Below are positions 1 to 5,674 of a stretch of DNA of 8,075 nucleotides, piece after piece. This DNA comes from DASQVO01 sp035640715. Lineage in GTDB: Bacteria; Actinomycetota; Actinomycetes; Streptosporangiales; Streptosporangiaceae. Under the pieces are notes generated by a model. The model did no database searches and was not told where the DNA came from. It saw nothing but the letters and a program-made list of their open reading frames with translations. Location: positions 1 through 8,075 of the forward strand of contig DASQVO010000385.1 of assembly GCA_035640715.1 (NCBI GenBank), given 5' to 3'. Both the position numbers and the translations under genes were made by a program. Every line of letters begins with the position of its first letter. Positions within the stretch are counted from its first letter, which is position 1.

Positions 1-2576
1 GTGCGCTGCGACTTCAGCCACGTCGCCCACTGCGCGGCGACCTGCTGCTCGGCCGCGGGCACCGCGGTCGACTGCTGGATCGCGGCCTCGGTCGTCCCGC
101 CCGGAACGTTCGCGCCGCAGGACGGCAGGTTGCTCGTGCTCAGGCCCGCGGTCAGCGAGGTCTGGTTGGGCACCACGTTGAACGGCGTGTAGTTGGGCTT
201 GTTGGTGAACGCCGTGTACATCGGGGTGGCCGCGCTGTCCTTGTCGTTCATCGGGTGGATCCCGAGGATCTGCTCGATGGTGCGGATCATGTTGATCTGC
301 GAGTAGTAGGTGTTGTCCACGACACCGTGCTGGGCCCAGGGGCTGATGACCTGGATCGGGGCACGGTGGCCGTCGATGTGGTCGAGACCGGCCTGGGAGT
401 CGTCCTCGACGACGAAGATCGCCGACTGCGGCCAGTACTTGCTGTGCGAGATCTCGTCGACCATCTGGCCGAGGGCCAGGTCGTTGTCGGCGACCTGCGC
501 GGCCGGGCTCGGCGGGCCACCGGTGTGGTCGCTGGAGAGCCAGAACATGTTCAGGTTCGCCGGGCCGTTCTTCTCGAAGTTACGCTTCCAGATCTGCTCC
601 CGGTAGATGTCCGGGACGCTGGTGTCGAACTTCGGGAAAGCGGTGTCCGAGACGTTGTTGAGCGACGGGATCGGCGAGGTCGACGTCATCGGGTACGCGG
701 TGGTCGCGCCCGGGTTCGCCGCCATGTTCCTGGCGTCGCAGTACAGGTTCTGCCAGGTCGCGCCGGCCGGCTTGGTGAGGAACTGCTGGAACTCGCCGAA
801 GTCGCGGACGGTCTTGCCCGCGGCCTCCGCGCCGCTCCAGATGAAGCCGCTCTGCTGGTGGCCGAGGGCGTCGTCCTCGGTGTCGTAGCTGCGGACGTAC
901 TGGCCGGCCAGGGACTGGGTGTAGGCCGGGTTGTCGGCCTGCATCAGCCAGTTGTGGCCCTCGGCGGAGTTCGTGCCCTCGTCGTAGAAGTTGTCGTACA
1001 GGCCGAACTGGTTGACCAGCGCGTGGTTGTTCGGCGTCACGTTCTGGCCGAACTGGGTGAACGCCGGGTTGCCGTTGCCCTTCGCGATGTCACCGAACTG
1101 CTGGTCGTAGGTCCGGTTCTCCTTGACGATCAGGTAGACGTACTTGATCGTCGAGGGGAGGCCGAGCGCCGCCGGGACGGGCACCGGCTTCGCCTCCGCC
1201 GCCTGCTGGCGGCTGGCGTACTGGACCGAGTTGGGGGTCCAGCCGTTGTTCTTGAAGATCGTGCCGGTCATGGCCCTGATGGCGCCGTCGCTGGGCAGCG
1301 TGAACTTGGTCAGCGACGCCGTCGTGTCGTGGGTGCCGTGCCCGGGGCCGGCGGAGCGGCGGGCGTCGATGCCGCGCATGTTGGTGACGAGGATGTTGTC
1401 GCCCGAGCTGGTGATCCCGGTGGGGAAGTAGTCGGTCGGGATCATGCCGATGTAGCTGACCGGGTCCCGCGGGCTCGTGTACTTGTAGACGGCGACCGCG
1501 TTGGCGCCGCTGAGCGTAACGAGCAGGTGGCCGTCGTCGGTCAGCGTCGTGGCGGTGGGCTCGTACCCGACCTTCGACTCCGGCCACGGCTGCGTCGAGA
1601 TGGTCTGCCTCACCTTGTCGCTGGCGGTGTCGATCACCGAGACGGTGTCGCTGTTCGTGTTCGTGACGAACAGCGCCCCCTTCTTGTAGTACAGCCCGGT
1701 CGGGTGCAGGCCGACGTTGATGCTCGCCGGCGCGGCGGACGGGTCGGCCGTGTTGATGACGCTCACCGTGCCGGTGGTGGTGGCACCGGTGAAGTTACTG
1801 GCCACCACCTGGGTGCCGTCGGAGTTGATGGTGGTGTCGCCGGACGTCGCCGGGCGGCCGCCCTCGTTGCTGACGTAAAGCTTGCTGCCGACCAGGACCA
1901 GGTCGCGCGGGGCGTTGCCCACGTTCCAGGTCTGCTCGATGGCCCCGGTCGACGCGTTGATGGCGACCACGGTGTTCTGCCCGTTGACGGCGGAGTACAC
2001 GGTCGAGCCGTCAGGCGAGAACAGGGCTTTGCCGACCAGGGCCTGCTTGCCGCCCTGCGCCGGGATCGAGATCTGGACCGGGTTGGACAGCGAGCCGTCC
2101 GCGTTCACGGTGAACTTGGTGTAGCCGTCGTTCCGGCCCACCCACAGCTGCGTGCCGTCGGGCGAGTACGTGGGGTTCGCCTGGCCCACGTCACTGCCGC
2201 CGGGGCTGATGTACTGCTGCACCGTCCAGTTGGACAGGTTGACGATGCCGACCGCCTGCTTGCCGTCGGCGAGCGTGACGGCCATGTGGGTGCCGTCCGG
2301 GCTGACCGTGGACCCCATGATCTTGCCGTTGTTGAGGACCAGCCGGTCGCCGTACGGGCTGATGATCTGGTTGTCGGAGACGACCAGGCCCTGCTCGACG
2401 GTCTGGCCAACCTGGTCGGTGCCGAACCCGATGGTCGAACCGAAAGCGATCCCGGTTCCGGTGAGGACCAGGACGGCCGCGGCCGAGCCGGCCGTGACCA
2501 CGCGAACCTTCGTGCCGCCGAAGCGGCCGGGAAGCGTAGACTTCCCGTCACGCTTGCGTTGGCGCTTTACCTGCAT
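1..2576 (-). CDS. YncE-like beta-propeller / alkaline phosphatase-family phosphoesterase, partial at C-terminus
   Basis: The frame reads from ATG at 2576 to the left edge without a stop (858 complete codons), so the C-terminus is missing. Residues 1-50 have a basic head (MQVKRQRKRDGK) and a hydrophobic stretch at about 24-46, which is a signal peptide or membrane anchor. Residues about 65-460 are a YVTN/YncE-type beta-propeller with repeated SPDGT/SPDGS strands (92-96, 138-142, 187-191) and blades such as NTVVAINASTGAI and DTVSVIDTASDKV. Residues about 478 onward match the phosphoesterase/alkaline phosphatase fold: YLIVKENRTYDQ (E486 N487 R488), NSAEGHNW (536-543), SSDHTGG (681-687) and EDDSQAGLDHIDGHR (724-738), which carry the presumed metal and catalytic residues. 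This matches proteins usually named bifunctional YncE family protein/alkaline phosphatase family protein. It is the last known gene of the ABC operon, 8 bases after the permease stop. Family assignment is strong; the substrate is unknown. Confidence 0.93.
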   Translation of the reverse strand, partial: MQVKRQRKRDGKSTLPGRFGGTKVRVVTAGSAAAVLVLTGTGIAFGSTIGFGTDQVGQTVEQGLVVSDNQIISPYGDRLVLNNGKIMGSTVSPDGTHMAVTLADGKQAVGIVNLSNWTVQQYISPGGSDVGQANPTYSPDGTQLWVGRNDGYTKFTVNADGSLSNPVQISIPAQGGKQALVGKALFSPDGSTVYSAVNGQNTVVAINASTGAIEQTWNVGNAPRDLVLVGSKLYVSNEGGRPATSGDTTINSDGTQVVASNFTGATTTGTVSVINTADPSAAPASINVGLHPTGLYYKKGALFVTNTNSDTVSVIDTASDKVRQTISTQPWPESKVGYEPTATTLTDDGHLLVTLSGANAVAVYKYTSPRDPVSYIGMIPTDYFPTGITSSGDNILVTNMRGIDARRSAGPGHGTHDTTASLTKFTLPSDGAIRAMTGTIFKNNGWTPNSVQYASRQQAAEAKPVPVPAALGLPSTIKYVYLIVKENRTYDQQFGDIAKGNGNPAFTQFGQNVTPNNHALVNQFGLYDNFYDEGTNSAEGHNWLMQADNPAYTQSLAGQYVRSYDTEDDALGHQQSGFIWSGAEAAGKTVRDFGEFQQFLTKPAGATWQNLYCDARNMAANPGATTAYPMTSTSPIPSLNNVSDTAFPKFDTSVPDIYREQIWKRNFEKNGPANLNMFWLSSDHTGGPPSPAAQVADNDLALGQMVDEISHSKYWPQSAIFVVEDDSQAGLDHIDGHRAPIQVISPWAQHGVVDNTYYSQINMIRTIEQILGIHPMNDKDSAATPMYTAFTNKPNYTPFNVVPNQTSLTAGLSTSNLPSCGANVPGGTTEAAIQQSTAVPAAEQQVAAQWATWLKSQR

Positions 2577-2578
2577 TT

Positions 2579-2593
2579 AAGGGTCTATCCCTT
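2579..2593 (-). promoter_or_regulatory. Hairpin holding the RBS of the phosphoesterase gene and the permease stop codon
   Basis: On the minus strand the sequence is AAGGG-ATAGA-CCCTT, a perfect 5-bp inverted repeat. The 5' arm is the only good Shine-Dalgarno match (AAGGGA, 2593-2588), 11 bases before the ATG at 2576. The loop contains the permease stop codon TAG (2587-2585). I infer that a ribosome ending the permease opens the hairpin and exposes the RBS, coupling the two translations. The repeat is seen directly; the regulatory role is inference, and a stem this short may be weak. Confidence 0.4.
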
Positions 2594-3946
2594 CGATGTG
2601 GTGGACAGCAGATCGACGAGGCCGTCGAACTGCCATAGCGGGTTCGGTGCGTCCCCGTAGGGGGTGTGCACCACGAAGTAGCCGTTCACTTCGTTCGGTC
2701 CGTCGCCGTCGGCGACGTACCGCCCGTTCGGGTTGACGTCAAGCTGGTAGATGGCCTGTCCGGTCGCATCCTTGACGTCAGGGAGATGCCAGTAGACGTA
2801 GCAGCGCCAGTCGTTTCCGGGCCCGTTCTGGGCGACCAGGCCCTGCCCCTTGGTGCATGACGCCGTGGTCCGCAGCTGCGCCTCGGTGACGTTCAAGTGG
2901 TTCAGATCATGGCTCTGCACCCGGTAGAGATGGGCGAACGACGTGGCGAGCGACCGCTGCAGCTTGCTGGCGTCGATCCCGGAGCCGGTGGCCCCGGTCG
3001 CCGCGGCCACCACCCCGGCCGAAAGCACCCACACCCCGAGCAGCGGCAGGATTCCGAAGGTGATCGCGCGCCGCATCGAGCCGTCGTTCGCCATGCTGGT
3101 GAAGTCGCGCCGCATGAAGAGCACGTACGCCAGCGCGGTCGCGGTGACCGCCCACGCCAGGCTCACGGCGATGCCGGTAAGCATCGGGCCGAGCATCGGC
3201 GGGCTGGTGAACAGACCGTTCCAGGAGAGGAACGCGAAGCTGGGCAGGGCCAGGCGGACGGCAACCGGCATCGACAGCACCTGGGACGCCAGCTGCATTC
3301 CCAGCCCGCCGAAGGCGGGCAGCAGCAGCCCGATCGGGGACCGGCCGAAGATGACGGACGCGAGCAGCCCGATCGCGGCGAAGGCCAGTATCGGGGCGAG
3401 CACGCAGAGCCAGGCGAGCAGGAGCTTCCCGGCGGCGTCGGCCGGCGACAGCAGGTGGCCATCCAGACCGGTCAGCGGCCGGCTGCCGACCACCAGCCCG
3501 CCGGCTATGCCGGAGACCGCCAGCCCGGGCAGGCACATCAGGAGGACGGTGAAGCTCGCCAGTGCCTTGGCGACGAAGATCCGCCGTGGCGAGCGCACCG
3601 CCACGAGCAGATGGCGCCAGGTACCGAGCCGGTCCTCGGCGGAGAACACGTCACCGGCGACTACCGAGGTGAGCAGCGGGAAGAACCAGCTGCCCGCGAA
3701 GCCCAGCACCACCAGCGCTCCGGCCCAGCCCGTGGCGTGCATCCAGCGGCCGAAGAGAGTATCAGACGGAAGCGTGGCCTGCCCGCTGACCACGATGACC
3801 GCGAGCGCCGGCCCGATCCAGCACGCGAGGATCAGCAGGCGTATCCGCCACTGGGCCAGCTGCTTGACCAGCTCGAAACGGTAGCCGCGCGCCAACGGGA
3901 CACGGTGGGTATCCGGAGCGTCGCTGGGGGCGATGGTCGCGGTCAT
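2585..3946 (-). CDS. ABC-2 type transporter permease with extracytoplasmic C-terminal domain
   Basis: 453 residues. The first part is a polytopic membrane protein with likely helices near 36-54, 73-97, 127-153, 174-199, 204-230, 252-278 and 296-318, and a cytoplasmic N-terminal 30 residues. This fits the membrane subunit of an ABC-2 type transporter working with the ATPase encoded just upstream. After the last helix comes a soluble tail of about 130 residues (320-453), probably outside the membrane. It has two cysteines (C364, C382) that could form a disulfide, plus GPGNDWRCYVYWHLPD (375-390) and YQLDVNPNGRYVADGDGP (400-417). The ATG overlaps the ATPase stop by one base (TGATG), which fixes the start and implies translational coupling. 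I do not recognise the substrate; the tail may act with the exported phosphoesterase encoded downstream (inference). Confidence 0.88.
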   Translation of the reverse strand: MTATIAPSDAPDTHRVPLARGYRFELVKQLAQWRIRLLILACWIGPALAVIVVSGQATLPSDTLFGRWMHATGWAGALVVLGFAGSWFFPLLTSVVAGDVFSAEDRLGTWRHLLVAVRSPRRIFVAKALASFTVLLMCLPGLAVSGIAGGLVVGSRPLTGLDGHLLSPADAAGKLLLAWLCVLAPILAFAAIGLLASVIFGRSPIGLLLPAFGGLGMQLASQVLSMPVAVRLALPSFAFLSWNGLFTSPPMLGPMLTGIAVSLAWAVTATALAYVLFMRRDFTSMANDGSMRRAITFGILPLLGVWVLSAGVVAAATGATGSGIDASKLQRSLATSFAHLYRVQSHDLNHLNVTEAQLRTTASCTKGQGLVAQNGPGNDWRCYVYWHLPDVKDATGQAIYQLDVNPNGRYVADGDGPNEVNGYFVVHTPYGDAPNPLWQFDGLVDLLSTTSKG

Positions 3947-4902
3947 CAGCTGGACTCCTGCTGCTCGGTGAGGGCGAGGAAGGCGGACTCGAGCGGCGAG
4001 ACGACGGGCGTGAGCTCGCGCACCGCGATGCCCGCGCCAACCAGCCGTGACACCAGTTCGTCCAGGGCGGGCAGGAGCGCGCGCACCACAAACACCTCCC
4101 GGTCTGGCCGGGCCCCGGCGTCGCCGACCACCCGGATCCCGTCCGTATTGGCAGCCACCCGGCGCGCCGCCTCCGGGTCGGAGGTCAGCAGCCGGTAATC
4201 GAGTTCACCGCTCGCCTCGGCCAGCTTGCCCAGCGGGCCGGAGAAGACGACCCGTCCGGTCGCGAGGATGGTGACCTCGGAGCACAGCGCCTCCAGGTCG
4301 TCCATCCGGTGACTCGACAGGATCACGGTGGCCCCGTCCGCCGCGAGCTGGGTGAGGGTACTGTGCACGTGCTTCTTGCCTGCCGGGTCGAGGCCGTTGG
4401 CAGGCTCGTCGAGTACGAGCAGCCGCGGCTTGGTGAGCAGGGCGGCGGCAAGCCCGAGCCGCTGGCGCATTCCGAGGGAGAAGCCGCGTACCTTGTCGTC
4501 GGCGACATCGGTGAGCCCGACCTGCTCGAGGACGTCGTCGATCCCCGCCGTCCGCGCGCCGGGACCGTGGAGACCGGCCAGCGCGGCGAGGTTCCCCCGG
4601 GCGGTCAGTGCGGGGTAGAGACCGGGGCCGTCGACAAAGCCCGCGACACCGTCAGGAGCCGCGAGCGACCGCCCGGCCGGCGTGCCCAGGACCTCGAGAG
4701 TGCCGCGGTCCGCGACGGCCAGGCCCAGCAGAAGGCCGAACAATGTCGTCTTCCCCGCGCCGTTCGGCCCGACCACCCCGTGAATCTGCCCGGCTGCGAC
4801 ATCCAGATCGACACCGTCGAGCGCGACGACATCACCGAAACATTTCGTGATCCCACGAGCCCGCACCGCACAGGTGCTGCCCGTGATGTCTTCCGTCTGC
4901 AC
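3946..4902 (-). CDS. ABC transporter ATP-binding protein
   Basis: 318 residues, starting at a GTG preceded by GAAGG at 8-base spacing. It is the cytoplasmic nucleotide-binding subunit that powers the permease encoded next. Walker A is GPNGAGKT (45-52), the signature is FSLGMRQR (141-148), Walker B is LLVLDE (161-166), the D-loop lies in NGLD (169-172), and the switch histidine is H198 in LSSHRMDD. The region 88-105 (GFVDGPGLYPALTARGNL) has Asp where many ABC proteins have the Q-loop glutamine, resembling the BcrA-like drug and antibiotic ABC ATPases, whose equivalent motif is often an E-P/A-x-F/LYP type. Residues about 234-316 form a C-terminal extension of the kind common in that group. The frame stays open upstream as far as position 5706, but an ATG at 4989 lacks a ribosome-binding site and the added sequence does not look like ABC protein. 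A role in export or self-resistance is possible but unproven. Confidence 0.93.
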   Translation of the reverse strand: MQTEDITGSTCAVRARGITKCFGDVVALDGVDLDVAAGQIHGVVGPNGAGKTTLFGLLLGLAVADRGTLEVLGTPAGRSLAAPDGVAGFVDGPGLYPALTARGNLAALAGLHGPGARTAGIDDVLEQVGLTDVADDKVRGFSLGMRQRLGLAAALLTKPRLLVLDEPANGLDPAGKKHVHSTLTQLAADGATVILSSHRMDDLEALCSEVTILATGRVVFSGPLGKLAEASGELDYRLLTSDPEAARRVAANTDGIRVVGDAGARPDREVFVVRALLPALDELVSRLVGAGIAVRELTPVVSPLESAFLALTEQQESS

Positions 4903-4910
4903 ACAGGAAA

Positions 4911-4915
4911 CCTTC
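4911..4915 (-). promoter_or_regulatory. Ribosome-binding site deciding the ATPase GTG start
   Basis: GAAGG lies 8 bases before the GTG at 4902. It is the only good Shine-Dalgarno match near the point where ABC homology begins, and it separates the true start from the long open frame upstream. Confidence 0.6.
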
Positions 4916-4953
4916 GGGGATGCACCTAACGTGTGCGTTGATGGCGATTGAAG

Positions 4954-4964
4954 GTTTGGCAAAC
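4954..4964. promoter_or_regulatory. Short palindrome upstream of the ABC operon, possible operator
   Basis: GTTTG-G-CAAAC is a perfect 5-bp-arm palindrome about 50 bases upstream of the ATPase start, in a locally AT-richer stretch (about 4940-4990) where the operon promoter may lie. No convincing -35/-10 pair was found on the minus strand. An operator role is a guess; a palindrome this short can occur by chance. Confidence 0.2.
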
Positions 4965-5106
4965 GAGGAATGTCCCGTTTTGTTGACATGTGCGCGCAGC
5001 AGTATCGGGCCAACGGACTGTTACGGATGGGGCGTGCCACGACTTGGGGGCGGTCAGATCGAAGATCCCGCTCCCTGGAATTGATCGATCGTCCACAAGG
5101 AGCCGG

Positions 5107-5290
5107 TTCGGCGGGCAGCGGCACCAGCGGCAGGTCCAGCGCGGGCGTCAGCACGATGCGCCCCTCCTCCTCGGTCACGATGAACTCGTCACCTTCTTCG
5201 AGGTGCATCCGGTCGACGACATCGCGGGGGGATCGTGAGGATGTGTTTCTTGGGGAGAACGGTCTTGTTCGCCCGCTCCCTGCTCCGCAC
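5107..5290 (-). pseudogene. AbrB/MazE-like (SpoVT-AbrB) DNA-binding protein, frameshifted
   Basis: A GTG at 5290 with a strong AAGGAGG site 6 bases upstream opens a frame ending in NKTVLPKKHILTIP, the typical first half of a swapped-hairpin AbrB domain. The second half, RDVVDRMHLEEGDEFIV followed by EEEGRIVLTPALDLPLVPLPAE, lies in another frame. The switch falls at a run of six G on the plus strand (5226-5231); five would keep one continuous frame. As written, the first frame ends near 5189 after unrelated residues. AbrB-type proteins are small dimeric DNA binders acting as antitoxins or transition-state regulators. No partner toxin is visible. The corrected frame has no stop before the ABC ATPase, so the normal C-terminus also seems lost. 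A true mutation, a homopolymer sequencing error, or +1 slippage on the CCC-CCC run could each explain this. Domain recognition is good; the end coordinate is approximate. Confidence 0.75.
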
Positions 5291-5296
5291 GATGAG

Positions 5297-5303
5297 CCTC
5301 CTT
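5297..5303 (-). promoter_or_regulatory. Strong ribosome-binding site of the abrB-like gene
   Basis: AAGGAGG, a near-perfect anti-Shine-Dalgarno match, sits 6 bases before the GTG at 5290. It shows that a translated gene began here despite the later frameshift. A palindrome GGTATACC (5320-5327) about 30 bases upstream of the start includes a possible minus-strand -10 element (TATACC), but no clear -35 was found. Confidence 0.6.
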
Positions 5304-5370
5304 GGACGACTTTCTTCCGGGTATACCAGTCGGCCTGTCCGCAGACGAGCGCGCATGGTGATCGCCCCGG

Positions 5371-5436
5371 CAGCACCTCCGCTGGAAGCATGGTCTCCCA
5401 CAACGACAGCTGATTGCCTAAGCGCTGCTTGAGCAT
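5371..5436 (-). pseudogene. Transposase N-terminal remnant (insertion-sequence relic)
   Basis: An ATG at 5436 opens 22 codons with the core LGNQLSLWETMLPAEVL. From memory this resembles the first residues of a common actinobacterial DDE transposase group, whose proteins begin with a similar 'LxxQxSLWExxLPxEVLxLP' pattern. Homology stops abruptly after EVL, where leucine-proline and a long catalytic protein would be expected; the sequence that follows leads into the abrB-like leader. No DDE catalytic region is present, so the relic is inactive. The matching IS end, if retained, should lie upstream between about 5437 and 5570. The match rests on a short stretch and was not searched. Confidence 0.5.
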
Positions 5437-5451
5437 GTGGGTCACTCCCAC
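5437..5451 (-). promoter_or_regulatory. Hairpin over the RBS of the transposase remnant
   Basis: The minus strand reads GTGGG-AGTGA-CCCAC directly before the ATG at 5436, a perfect 5-bp stem with a 5-base loop. The likely Shine-Dalgarno (GGGAG) is partly in the stem. Several IS elements hide their transposase RBS in this way to block translation from read-through transcripts. The structure is seen; the role is inference. Confidence 0.4.
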
Positions 5452-5452
5452 C

Positions 5453-5481
5453 CGCTGGCTGCGCAATCTGACCAGCCAGCG
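5453..5481. repeat. Perfect 9-bp inverted repeat next to the transposase remnant
   Basis: CGCTGGCTG (5453-5461) and CAGCCAGCG (5473-5481) are exact reverse complements around an 11-base loop. One base separates this hairpin from the RBS hairpin at 5437-5451. It may be part of the leader of the lost IS element, acting with the second hairpin to shield the transposase start, or a terminator of upstream transcription. No U-tract follows. Confidence 0.55.
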
Positions 5482-5674
5482 ACTAGGTCCGGCTCTGGGG
5501 GCAGTCCGGGCATCTTCCTCATCTCGCAGAGTGAGACGTGATAACTTTCCCGATCTCGCTGTACGATGAGGTGCGCTTTTGCTGGTTACTACAGCGCTCG
5601 TGACTTCGGCCTGACCTACATCAAGGCCCAACAACGCGGGCGCAGTCGTTCGCCCTGCCGCGCCGCGCGCCTGC
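5482..5674. other. Intergenic stretch between the MFS gene and the IS relic
   Basis: No convincing gene was seen on either strand. Parts (about 5530-5600) are less GC-rich than the neighbouring genes. The stretch may include the left end of the insertion sequence whose transposase start survives at 5436, but no terminal inverted repeat or target duplication could be assigned by eye. Confidence 0.35.

Noticed and set aside
255..2660. Plus-strand open frame of about 800 codons
   Set aside because: It is antisense to the phosphoesterase gene. Its translation is an Arg/Val/Asp-rich composition artefact with no domain, and the opposite strand carries clear catalytic motifs.
2897..4198. Plus-strand open frame of 433 codons and other long frames opposite the permease
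   Set aside because: The translation is Arg/Gln/Glu/His-rich low complexity, and the minus strand encodes an obvious membrane protein with the expected neighbour.
4983..5008. Plus-strand promoter with perfect TTGACA (4983-4988)
   Set aside because: The nearest TAT-like -10 (TATCGG) is only about 14 bases away and no plus-strand gene follows, so it is probably chance.
5107..5290. Toxin-antitoxin system
   Set aside because: Only an AbrB/MazE-type half is present. No PIN, MazF or other toxin-like frame was found on either side, so a TA pair is not supported.
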